A stretch of 34,843 bases of DNA from Azolla pinnata. Lineage: Eukaryota > Streptophyta > Polypodiopsida > Salviniales > Salviniaceae. The notes beneath the pieces are model-generated. The model ran no database searches and was not told the origin of the DNA. It saw only the letters and a list, made by a program, of their open reading frames with translations. The position numbers were made by a program, and so were the translations under genes. The stretch's first letter is position 1, and every line of letters begins with the position of its first letter. Below, piece after piece: positions 1-9,440 of this stretch. Location: positions 1-34,843 of the forward strand of contig JBBBWG010001726.1 in NCBI GenBank assembly GCA_037176905.1, read 5' to 3'.

Positions 1-1898
1 CGCGGCGCGCCGCAGCTCGTAGCACGCGCCGCACGAGCGGCCGCCGTCGAACAGCGCGCCGCTCAGCGCCGCCGTCTGCGCCCCGTACCCGCTGCTGTAC
101 AGATTCCCGTACCCGCATGCCCCGCCTGCCGTAGCGCGTGTATGCATGCAATACATTGTTTGTAACTTGTATAATGGATGCTCGCATACATTGACGTAGC
201 GCGTATATGCATGCAACACATTGTTTGTAGCTTGTATGATGGATGCTCGCATACATTGACGTAGCGCGTATATGCATGCAATACATTGTTTGTAACTTGT
301 ATGATGGATGCTCGCATACATTGACGTAGCGCGTATATGCATGCAATACATTGTTTGTAGCTTGTATAATGGATGCTCGCATACATTGACGTAGCTTGTA
401 TATGCATGCAATACATTGTTTGTAACTTGTATAATGCATGCTTGCATACATTGACGTAGCTTGTATATGCATGCAATACATTGTTGTAACTTGTATAATG
501 CATGCTTGCATACATTGTTGTAACTTGTATATGCATGCAATACATTGTTTGTAACTTGTATAATGCATGCTTGCATACATTGTTGTAACTTGTATATGGA
601 TGCTTGCATACATTGTTGTAGCGTGTATATGCATGCAATACATTGTTTGTAACTTGTATAATGCATGCTTGCATACATTGTTGTAACTTGTATATGCATG
701 CAATACATTGTTGTAGCTTGTATATGCATGCTTGCATGCATGCATTGTTTGTAACTTGTGTGTGCATATGCTTGCATGCATTGTTTGTAACTTGTGTGTG
801 CATATGCTTGCATGCATTGTGCATGCATATGCTTGCACCGCTGCATGCATGGAATAGAACGAACCATGCTTTTTTGCAAGCCACAGACACAATCGAGAAC
901 GATTTTCGAGCGTTCGAGATCGATACACATCACGAAAACTTATGTTTCAGACCAGAAGAATGGTGTGAATTTAATGAAATTGTTCAATTATGAGAAATAT
1001 AAACTAGGAAAATGTTTATGATTATTTGAAAAAAAAAACGAACGGAAAAAAAAAACACATAACATTCGCAAAACGCTACATTTGTGTTTGAAAAACTAGA
1101 AGCTTGTGAATTTTACATTCGATGGTTGTATGCATAGGGGGGGATTGGGGCACGCGTGACAGCGAAGAGAACCTAACGAAGCTCAAGCACACACTTCTCT
1201 GAGATGCCTTGGCATGATTTTAGGGTCTCTAGGTTTCTATTATTTAGGATTTCCAAGGTTTAGGGTCAAGGACTTGCCCATTGCGACGGGCACATCGCTC
1301 CCGCCGCAGAATGTTGCGTGAACTCGATTGTGGCAACAAAGAGAATAGGGTTTCTAGGGTCTAGGGTTTCTAAGGTTTATTTTATGGCCGAGGACTTGCC
1401 CGTTGCGATCGGCACAGCGCATCCCGCCATAGAACGTCGCATGCGCTCGATTGTGATGACGAAGACAATCTAGCAAGTTGCAGATATCACAGTTCTCCGA
1501 CAAGTCTCGACACGAGTTTAGGGTTTCTAAAGGTTTAGGGCCGACCGGCTTGCCCATTGAACGCCCGGGCGCATCGCGCCCACCGCGGAGCGTCGCGTGA
1601 GCTCAAATTGTGTGGGGACGAAGAGAATGGAACGAGTTGTAGGGCACGGTTTTTTCCGAGAAGTCTCGACACGAGTTTCCGGGTTTTTAAGGGTTAAGGT
1701 TTCTAGAGTTTAGGGTTTCAAGGTTGTTGAGGGCTTACCCATTGTGCCAGATGCGTCGCTCCCGCCATAGAACGTTGCGTGAGCTCGATTCCATCCCACC
1801 ACTTCCGCCGCCGCTTGGCACTCCATAACCACACTTACTCGGTCGAGCATCGCGGCCAATGCAAATCCCACACCTATAACCACATACATTCTACCCAT
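1..1898 (-). CDS. EXPA: Alpha-expansin, 5' two exons (partial, runs off left edge)
   Basis: Expansins loosen cell walls non-enzymatically; the protein is secreted to the wall. Exon 1 (1898 down to 1739) starts at ATG 1898-1896 and encodes 53 residues plus one base: a hydrophobic secretion signal (about residues 1-30), then the family hallmark [16 protein letters not shown]. The donor is ATGG|GTAAGCC at 1738. Exon 2 starts at 125 after an acceptor CAG and continues [14 protein letters not shown], then [12 protein letters not shown] and SCGACYEL to the window edge. Joining across the phase-1 junction gives the expected expansin order [13 protein letters not shown], and expansins commonly have an intron here. 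The HFD motif and the C-terminal wall-binding domain lie outside the window. Oddities: the intron (126-1738) holds a minisatellite and decayed copies of the exon 1 end, and the Cys usually following CYE(I/L)(K/R) is Arg here. Exon 2 is very GC-rich while the intron is AT-rich. Confidence 0.93.
131..860. repeat. 65-bp minisatellite in expansin intron
   Basis: Tandem units begin with GTAGCGCGTATATGCATGCA and end ATACATTGAC. Unit starts at 131, 196, 261, 326, 391 and 456 are exactly 65 bp apart; later units (519, 583, 618 onward) vary in length and lose the GCGC. The array grades into shorter TGCATGCA-rich copies by about 860. It begins only a few bases from the acceptor of expansin exon 2, so it occupies the usual branch-point and pyrimidine-tract zone. 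All three minus-strand frames are nearly stop-free, which produces a spurious 275-codon ORF (63-890). Confidence 0.95.
1263..1612 (-). repeat. Three decayed tandem copies of expansin exon 1/donor junction
   Basis: Copies lie at about 1270-1325, 1390-1450 and 1548-1612; the functional junction is at about 1731-1795. On the minus strand they read [17 protein letters not shown], then [17 protein letters not shown], then [17 protein letters not shown]. Each is followed by GGGCAAG where the real site has GGGTAAG. Flanks also repeat (TTTAGGG-like runs, and AGTCTCGACACGAGTTT at about 1502 and 1660). These look like tandem duplications of the junction with its surroundings, now intronic. Confidence 0.85.
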
Positions 1899-1918
1899 GT
1901 TTTGTCAAGCTCCAAGGC

Positions 1919-1922
<4 letters not shown>

Positions 1923-1949
<27 letters not shown>

Positions 1950-1960
1950 CTCTTTTATAC
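1923..1960 (-). promoter_or_regulatory. Putative expansin TATA box and (GACA)n leader repeat
   Basis: On the minus strand TATAAAA lies at 1953-1959, about 55 bp upstream of the expansin ATG. A (GACA)n tetranucleotide tract (about 1923-1950) fills the space where the transcription start and short 5' UTR would fall. Position and sequence fit a core promoter; nothing shows function directly. Confidence 0.5.
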
Positions 1961-4393
1961 CCTATCCAACAAATGAAAGAGTCGGTTTTCCGTTTCACAC
2001 TTGTCCCACTCCCCCCCACACTCCTAAAGTCGCGCCCGATAGGGGGGGTTCCCGAATCGCGCAAACGGACGCCTTGCTCGTGAAGCTCTTGCCCGAAGAG
2101 AACGATTGCGTTATTAGGATGATCCGGCTTTTTCGTGGGCGGGATCCGTCAAAAGCTATAAATTCCCTCCGGACAGTAAACCACGATTCGCCACCTTTCC
2201 GTGGCCCGATAATGGAGGACCTCTCTCATTCCGCGATTCTGATGCGGTTTGCCACTATGGCCATTTATCCAAGACATCCATTCCCTACATTATCAGCTAG
2301 CTAAGCATGCGCCACGATCTAGTTTCCATGTTTTGTCCCTTGTGTACTCTATACGCATTGATCGATCGCACATGCACACTAATGGGGGAGCCAATGGATC
2401 GAGCCAACGAGCTAGCTTATTCTCGCGCAATAATGTATGTGAACGCCAATGTATTTGCGTGCCAGAGAAAGAAAGATACACATACATTAACATCTTCCCA
2501 CAATGTGGAAATCGTTACAGCGGGGACATGAACAAATGCTTCTTTCTGATTGCGATCGGAGCCGCACCTACTAGTGCATTATCGAACATGGCCTTTCCCG
2601 ATCGATCCGATTCAGCCCTCCCTATGTGTGCGATCGAATTCGATGTGAATGAAGCACAGCCACGGTCGCGTTCGGTCGAATTCTTCTAGATCGATACGTA
2701 CAATGGGTTGGATCCAATTCTTTCTATTGCGATGCTTTTGCATCAGCATTACACATTAAGTCAAAAAAGGATGGATCGACAGATGGTTGTGGAGCTTGGT
2801 CAATGTGAACGATAGCTGTTGTCCAATGAGACGATGATTCACAACCCACCCAAGTCCTGTCTAATCTTTTCTCTCCACATATTTTTAACCCAACTTTTGA
2901 CTAGTATCATCATCTTCTGGGCATCGTCGTCATCGTCATGTCGAGTCCAAATCATGATGTGAGAATCCTCCACTTCCTCAGATTCGTTCCTCAATTCTTG
3001 GTTTGCTAATCGACAAGCTTGCTTGTCAAAGGGCGCGGCTGTCTACAACTATGGAGGATAAAAAAAAAATAGTGTATGTACACAGTTCAGGCAGGATCAA
3101 CGGTTGTAAGGCACCAACCACCTTGGTTCTCTTTGTTTCATGGATCCATTCCTGATTGATGGGCTAAGTGAGGATTAGATTTTGTTCGGTAGAACAAGTT
3201 GAATCATGGGCTTGTAGACTGAGCTAAGTGGGGGGAGATAGAACTTTTGCTGATAACAGTGTTAGCGTAACGATGGAATAGAGTCTTGTAATCAGATCCC
3301 TTGTGCTAGCACACACCATTGATGGTGGTAGCTAGTTGTAACTACCACATGCTCAGGCTACTTTATTTCAACTGCTTTATCCTGCCATCTATTTTTTAGA
3401 GCCTGATTCGCGGCAGTTTGTCTCGATTCGCCATCGCCGATGCTGTTAACCTCATAACAGTCCACTAGAGCCTTTCTATGAAGCCAAAAAACAGTTGACA
3501 AAGTTAAGCACATGTGAAGATCTCTCTCTCACCGATTCATCCAAGCGAGATGCTCGACGATTGATTTTCAGCTATGTAGTTATTTGCTATTGTGCTGAAA
3601 ACACCATGCTCAACTGTCGATATCCTGTTACCGATCGATCCACACATACCATACGAGCCGAGGACTCGTTAATGTTGCCATCTGACTGTATAATATTACT
3701 TGTGGGATCACTGGTACATGCGATCGGTAAGAAAGAGCTGAAAGTTAACATTACTGCGAAGTTTCTTGGATTTTGCATGCATTTAGAGGTCCTGTATACA
3801 ATTCGAGTTTCACCTCAGTTCCTTGCAACCATTTCTTCTTAGATTAGGCTTACCAGATTAGACTCAACTCCATAGATGATGGGCATCTGTTGTATCAGTC
3901 ATGGGCACACACTGAGAGATATGCACTCTTCGATACAGTTCGAGAAAACTTGGACAGCTTCATCCCCAAGTAATATCTAACCAAAGGACAAGGAATCTTA
4001 ATGTCCTTAATCATGTGGCCGATCCTGAACTGAGAGAGTGGAGCTTGGAGAAAGATTTAAGACCACCCGGTGACTAGACCTCCCATGTGTGAATGCGCCA
4101 TTAGAGCTGGGAAGAGCTTACAATTCAGTCTTAACAAGGGTAAGCTTGTAAAGCATCAGCGTTAAGAGTCCAATGTTCGTGCAATTACCATGAAAAGGGG
4201 CATACTTCATTTGGATTACCATGCTATCACTCTCAAGGATGCCATCCATATCTCCTCAATGTTGCGGAAAACGTAGTTTTCTTGGCATTAGTGCATCATA
4301 ACTTTTCATAATTTAAGCAGAATTGTTCTGCTCAATCTTCCCTTGCATTCGTGACGCTTTCTAAGCTCTTTGATTCCCTTCAGACTTAGCCAT
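1961..4393. other. Intergenic spacer between expansin and first PPR gene
   Basis: Head of the expansin gene on the left, tail of the PPR gene on the right. Open frames up to 146 codons (for example 2249-2689 and 3495-3842) show no recognisable domain, compositional signal or splice pattern. The left part presumably holds the expansin promoter; the right part presumably holds the PPR 3' UTR. I see no RNA gene or mobile element. Confidence 0.5.
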
Positions 4394-7255
4394 TTATTCA
4401 CCATCCACATTAATCCTTGACATGATTGCAGCGTCGGTTACAATGTTTGGGCTCAAACTAATAATTTCGTTGAAGCATGCCCTCGCTAATTCTGTTTGAC
4501 CGTAAGTTTTACAGGCAGTGAGCAATGACATCCACCCGATGCTACTACATAAATCCGGTATACTGTGAAGCATTTTCACGGCTTCACCCAAGCATCCTGC
4601 CCGTCCTAAGAGATCAATCATACAGTTCAAGTGTTCTATAGTTAGATTCGCCTCACCCTCATCAGCTATCATTTTCAATGATCGATGGCCTTCCTCGAGC
4701 TTACCTGCATGACTAAAAGCAGCAAGAAGATTGGTATAAGTTCGATGACCAGGTCTAAACCCTTCCTTTCGCATGTCCTTTGTACATTTCCATGCTTGTC
4801 TCCAATGACCTTGTTGGGCATAGCCACCAATCATTGCATTCCAAACTACTAAACTACGATCCGGCATGCTTCTTAATACATTTTGAGCATCTTCAACGTG
4901 TCCAAGTTTTGAATACATATCAACAAGCAAGCTTCCTATAGCCACACCAACATCGAAGTTATTTTCGATAAGCTCCATGTATATAAGTTTTCCTTGTTCT
5001 AATGCACCCATGCTACGACAGGCTTTTAGTACACACAAAAGTGTTACGTCATCGGGCTTAACATCTGATACCATTTTATAGTACAAATCGAGAGCTTTGT
5101 AGCTATCGCCTTGATGAGCATACCCAGTTATCATTGCCCCCCATGAGACAATGCCCCTATACGGCATTCGATCAAACACTTCACAAGCATCATCAATGTG
5201 GCCACATTTTGCATACATATCCACTAGTGTACTTCCGACTACCATACTAGTTTGGAACCCATCTTTTACTACCATTTCATGTACGCGTTTTCCCTCTGAT
5301 ATGAAACCGAGGTTGGTGCATGCTTTTAAAACACACGAAAACGTAACTCTGTCTGGAAGCAAGCATTCCTTTTGCATTTCATCAAACGTTCGTAAAGCAT
5401 CGAGGTTACACCCATGATGCACATAACCAGCGATCAATGCATTCCATGACACCACACTATGTATGGTCATAGCCTGGAAGGCCTTACGTGCTTCTATTAG
5501 GCTCCCACATTTAGAATACATATCCACGATGCTGTTGCCGACAATTATGTCTTCCTCAACTCCGCTTGTAATGATTGTATAATGAACCAACCTACCATAT
5601 GATAATGATGAGGATGTACCACATGAGTTTAGAATACAAGTCATGGTAGTTTTGTCAGGTTCGAAACCTTCATATTGCATCCTCTCATACAGCTCAAATG
5701 CAACAAGGCTTTGGCCATGATGTGTATATTCAGAAATCATGATGCTCCAAGATCCAATATCTTTATGAATTAAGCAATCAAACATTCTTTGAGCAGAATC
5801 AAGATCTCCACACTTTGCATACATCTGGATAAGTGCATTCGCAAATATCGAATCCAATTGAAACCCATGTGCAAGAATTTGATCATGTATTTTCCTCCCC
5901 GTTTTCAGGCATTCAACGTTACAACATGCTTTTAAGATGCAAGAGTATGTAGCCTTATCCGGTTCAGCACCATGCTTGATCATTTCTACAAACGCCTCTA
6001 AAGCATCTTGATCAAGCTCGGCATGCACATAACCTGATATGAGAGCATTCCAAGAGTAGACATTCTTATTGAGTAAACTCATCAAAACTACATGTGCCTC
6101 ATAAAGGACCCCGCACTTTGCATACATTTCAATAAGGACACTTCCAACCATAACATCTTGTTCATCACCAATACTTACCAAAGTGTCATGTACCATACGG
6201 CCTTTATTTATGTCTTTTATATTGCAACAAGCTTTCAAGGTGAATATGAGAGTCGTTTTGCCCACAGAAACTTCCTCATCTCGCATTTTGTTATATAGCA
6301 AAAGGGCATGGTGGTCATACCCATGTTGCATATATCCTCCAATAATTGTACCCCAGGAGATGACATTTCGACTTGCTTGAGCGTCAAACATGTATTGTGC
6401 CTCTTTGAAACTCTCAAAGCCGAAATACATGTCGATGAGAGTGTTTCCAATGACAATATCTGATTCATACCCACATTTAACGACAAGTTCGTGTATCGTC
6501 CTCCCTAAGTATATGCTCTTGATGCTTCCACATGCTTTCAAGACACATGAATAGATGAATGGGTCGGGTACTATTCCCTCTCCTTGCATTCTGTCAAACA
6601 TATCAAGTGCTTCAATACCCTTTCCGTGTTTAATATAACCTGTGATCATAGTGCTAAAGGATACCACATCATGCTGTGAATGCATATCAAACACACCGCT
6701 TGCTTCTGCCAAATTACCACGTGATATGTACAAATTGACTAGCATAGTCAAAAGGGTTCCATCGCTTTCTAGCCCACTTCCTATAATATGGTCATGGATG
6801 ATCATTACGTTCTGAGAACAATGGCAGACCTTCAACATTGTCAAGTAAATAGACTTACATGGTTCCAAACATTGCCTCCTCAATTCATCATACAAGAAAA
6901 ATACAGCATCAGGTTCGCCTAAAGTGGCATGTGCCAATATAATTGAAGACCATGTATAGATCGACGGTTTCTCGATCCTTAAGAAAAACCGATTTGCTTC
7001 TTGAAGCTTACAGCAACGAGAAAAAAGATGGATGATATGGTGACCTACATTTGCAATAGAATCAAGTCCGTTCCAAACCATGAAAGAATAGAAGTGGTTC
7101 CTAAATGACGAGTCTTTAGGATGTTTCCGAAAGCTCAATATGCAATCGGACACATCTTCAACAAGGAAGGAATCTTCAACTCGAAGAAATGGAAATGGAA
7201 ATGGAAATCTAGGCTTAATCAACAATGGCACATTTTGGACCGAAGATCGGACCAT
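4394..7255 (-). CDS. PLS-class pentatricopeptide repeat protein, no DYW domain
   Basis: Intronless 953-residue protein. PPR proteins bind organelle RNA one base per repeat, and PLS forms mostly specify C-to-U editing sites. After an N-terminus with basic residues and an FPFPFPF tract (possible transit peptide) come eight P-type motifs with the S/TW..I..Y/H..G signature (TWSSIILAHA, SFSTMITGYI, SWGTIIGGYM, SWNALISGYV, SWSIMISEYT, SWNALIAGYV, SWGAMITGYA, VWNAMIGGYA). They alternate with L motifs (VLKAC...GRTIH) and S motifs (LIDMYAKCG). The C-terminus IEHLNCMIDLLGRAG then IGWMSLLTACKTYGQ is an S2-E1 tail that stops without a complete E2 or DYW deaminase, so an editing role would need a partner in trans. 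The start is set by an in-frame TAG two codons upstream. The FP tract is encoded by a GGAAAT hexamer repeat (about 7188-7209). Confidence 0.95.
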   Translation of the reverse strand: MVRSSVQNVPLLIKPRFPFPFPFLRVEDSFLVEDVSDCILSFRKHPKDSSFRNHFYSFMVWNGLDSIANVGHHIIHLFSRCCKLQEANRFFLRIEKPSIYTWSSIILAHATLGEPDAVFFLYDELRRQCLEPCKSIYLTMLKVCHCSQNVMIIHDHIIGSGLESDGTLLTMLVNLYISRGNLAEASGVFDMHSQHDVVSFSTMITGYIKHGKGIEALDMFDRMQGEGIVPDPFIYSCVLKACGSIKSIYLGRTIHELVVKCGYESDIVIGNTLIDMYFGFESFKEAQYMFDAQASRNVISWGTIIGGYMQHGYDHHALLLYNKMRDEEVSVGKTTLIFTLKACCNIKDINKGRMVHDTLVSIGDEQDVMVGSVLIEMYAKCGVLYEAHVVLMSLLNKNVYSWNALISGYVHAELDQDALEAFVEMIKHGAEPDKATYSCILKACCNVECLKTGRKIHDQILAHGFQLDSIFANALIQMYAKCGDLDSAQRMFDCLIHKDIGSWSIMISEYTHHGQSLVAFELYERMQYEGFEPDKTTMTCILNSCGTSSSLSYGRLVHYTIITSGVEEDIIVGNSIVDMYSKCGSLIEARKAFQAMTIHSVVSWNALIAGYVHHGCNLDALRTFDEMQKECLLPDRVTFSCVLKACTNLGFISEGKRVHEMVVKDGFQTSMVVGSTLVDMYAKCGHIDDACEVFDRMPYRGIVSWGAMITGYAHQGDSYKALDLYYKMVSDVKPDDVTLLCVLKACRSMGALEQGKLIYMELIENNFDVGVAIGSLLVDMYSKLGHVEDAQNVLRSMPDRSLVVWNAMIGGYAQQGHWRQAWKCTKDMRKEGFRPGHRTYTNLLAAFSHAGKLEEGHRSLKMIADEGEANLTIEHLNCMIDLLGRAGCLGEAVKMLHSIPDLCSSIGWMSLLTACKTYGQTELARACFNEIISLSPNIVTDAAIMSRINVDGE

Positions 7256-7455
7256 AGTCTAAACCGGGTCAAGAATTTCGGCTTCCATACAAAGCAAAAA
7301 AAACTGTCTTGTGTATAGATACGCACACCTCTTCTCGAAGGTTTCTGAAAACATACCTGCATTGGGCACTCTGTATCATCTTGCTGCATAGTCTCGGCCT
7401 GCACTTGTACCAGATCACGGATCATCGACAGGAAATCTTGGGGTACGTTTTGTTG

Positions 7456-7560
7456 TTTGTTATTGGGGAAGATCACCCACAAAAAGCTCTTGCAAAACTT
7501 GTTGATTTACATTTTTAACGCTTGCTAAAACTACAAATTACGAACTTAACACCTCCTAAT
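7456..7560 (-). repeat. Dispersed repeat, inverted copy
   Basis: The reverse complement reads GTTAAGTTCGTAATTTGTAG, then TTTTAGCAAGCGTTAAAAATG, then GAGCTTTTTGTGGGTGATC and TTCCCC. It matches about 10313-10405 on the plus strand at roughly 70-75% by eye over some 90 bp. It lies just upstream of the first PPR gene. The family is not identified. Confidence 0.6.
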
Positions 7561-7762
7561 TTATCGCTAATCGATTCGTTCCGAATCGCTTCCATCGATC
7601 TCTTCTCGTGTTCGTTGATTCATAAATCTTTCCTACTGCTATTTTTCTAATTGTTTCCTACTTGTTGTTGTTGTTTATTTTACTCGATTGTCGTTCTGTG
7701 TTCGATTAATAGAAAGTTAGTAATCTCATGATCGAATCGATTCGGTTCTAGTCGATTAATCT

Positions 7763-7900
7763 GCGTTAATTTTTTTAGCGAGATATAAAGCTAGAAGCTA
7801 ATCTATACTTTCTAATCTAAGTAGGCGTTAGAATGCAATTAATAAGACTGTTAGCCGTTTTTTTTGGTAATTTTCCCCTTTTCATAGATATGTGCAAAAA
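7763..7900 (+). repeat. Dispersed repeat, direct copy
   Basis: Starts GCGTTAATTTTTTTAGCG and ends CGTTTTTTTTGGTAATTTTC followed by CCCTTTTCATAGATATG. It parallels 10301-10425, which starts GCGTTAATTTTTAGAGCG and ends GCGTTTTTGGGTAATTTTCC with a similar ATAGATAT tail. The middle parts are more diverged. Confidence 0.5.
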
Positions 7901-8368
7901 CATATGTTTTTTTCCTCGTGATAGTGTCGAAAATTGTTAGAAATATATGATCCACCGAAATGATTATTTTCACCCCCTATTGTGTGATTTTGAAGTAGAT
8001 TAGATTGCTAATCTGCTTCTACACCCTTTTTTACGGCCAAGTTTTGTTTGTATGCGTTCTTCGAACAAAATTTTAGCAATACTACAACTTTTACAAGGTT
8101 GTATCTGTTTTTGAAAAGAAAAAGAAGGGGTAAAAAACCGAATTTGAGAGTAGTGCCTTGAAGTGATTGATTGGGTTTTGGCAACTAAATCTCCCAAAAA
8201 AGTTTTGAAGTATTGGTGCATAAATGTTGTCTTTGGGTGTACTTCATATGATTTTTCTAGTACATTTAGCGTCGAATTCTCTAGAAAGCATGAACAAACC
8301 AACAATAGTGCCCATTACAAGAGCCGCGGGCGGTTGTTCACATGGAGAAGTGCTTCAAAAGGAGAGAT

Positions 8369-8376
8369 TATAAAAA
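8369..8376 (+). promoter_or_regulatory. Plus-strand TATA-like box of a promoter-like patch
   Basis: TATAAAAA followed by CCGCGGCATCG, in a locally GC-richer stretch, lies about 190 bp upstream of the ATG of a 45-codon ORF at 8561. The arrangement looks like a core promoter and leader, but no convincing gene follows before the (GAT)n repeat. Confidence 0.3.
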
Positions 8377-8560
8377 CCGCGGCATCGTCTCCGAAGCCTC
8401 CATTCTAGAATCTTCTACTCAATCTACCGTCCATCGTCGATCGTCGATTGTTGTTGTTGTTGATGATGATATTATTTTGTGCGAATTCGGGTTTCGTTTC
8501 TCGTAATCTCGAGATTCCAAAGGCATCGCTCGTTCTTTCATCGGCGCGTTCTGCTAAACA

Positions 8561-8698
8561 ATGCACGAGGAGAGCTCTGACCAGTTAGTGCTGGTGCCTG
8601 ATGTTCGAGCTTTTTGTAAACATGCATGTGTCGCGGCGCGAACGCGGAGCCCTAAATGTTTTTCTGATCCGCTCGGAACAAGAAAGTCGCAAAGATAA
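8561..8698 (+). pseudogene. 45-codon ORF, possible broken first exon
   Basis: Starts with MHEESSDQLVLVPDV and ends GTRKSQR at TAA 8696-8698. I recognise no family. It follows a TATA-like box and a leader-like stretch, and is cut short just before a 690-bp GAT/GGT repeat, so it could be the remnant of a gene interrupted by repeat expansion, or chance. The longer frame starting at 8601 runs into the repeat and looks like an artefact. Confidence 0.2.
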
Positions 8699-8753
8699 CT
8701 GTTTTCGGTTTCGGATTGATGTCAGGATGGTGCACATGCATGAACCGGATCAT

Positions 8754-8756
8754 CAC

Positions 8757-8792
<36 letters not shown>

Positions 8793-9037
8793 CGTCACGA
8801 TGATGATGGTGATGATGGTGATGGTGATGGTGATGATGATAGTGATTGTGGTGATGATGATGGTGATGGTGGTGGTGATGATGGTGGTGGTGGTGGTGAT
8901 GGTGATGGTGATGGTGATGGTGATGATGATAGTGATGGTGGTGATGATGATGGTGATGGTGGTGGTGATGATGATGGTGGTGGTGGTGGTGATGGTGATG
9001 ATGATGATGATGATGATGAAGATGGTGGTGGTGGTGG

Positions 9038-9068
<31 letters not shown>

Positions 9069-9440
9069 GATTATGATGATGATGATGGTGGTGGTGGTGG
9101 TGGTGATGATGATGATGATGATTATGATGATGGTGGTGGGCGTGGTGGCGATGATGATAATGATGATTATGATGATGATGGTGGTGGTGGTGGTGATGGT
9201 GATGATGGTGATGGTGATGATGATGATGATGATAAAAGATGATGATGATGGTGGTGGTGATGATGATAATGATGATGATGATGGTGATGATGGTGGTGGT
9301 GGTGATGGTGATGATGATGATGGTGATTATGATGATGATCATGGTGATGATGATGACAGTGGTGGTGGTGGTGATGGTGATGATGGTAATGATGTTGATG
9401 GTGATGATGGTGGTGATGATTATGATGATGAGGTGATGAT
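8754..9440. repeat. Long (GAT/GGT)n trinucleotide microsatellite
   Basis: About 690 bp of almost uninterrupted GAT and GGT triplets, with rare GTC, AAT, TAT and GCG variants. The in-register triplet structure opens every frame: Asp/Gly or Met/Val on the plus strand, and long His or Ile/Thr runs on the minus strand. None of these frames has a domain or a plausible start context. Confidence 0.98.

Larger units (their letters stand above)
7256..8560. other. Spacer upstream of first PPR gene
   Basis: Contains the presumed 5' leader and promoter of the PPR gene on the minus strand, two copies of a dispersed repeat (about 7456-7560 and 7763-7900, described separately) and a plus-strand TATA-like site at 8369. 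Open frames here are short and unrecognised. Confidence 0.45.

Noticed and set aside
63-890. 275-codon minus-strand ORF with repeated [10 protein letters not shown]-like peptide
   Set aside because: It is the expansin intron minisatellite read through all three open frames, and it enters expansin exon 2 in the wrong frame.
2249-2689. 146-codon plus-strand ORF
   Set aside because: No recognisable domain, no splice or promoter context, and composition like random spacer.
4000-4393. Missing DYW domain of the first PPR protein just downstream of its stop
   Set aside because: Minus-strand reading of this stretch in three frames gave no CxxC, HSE or DYW-like segments.
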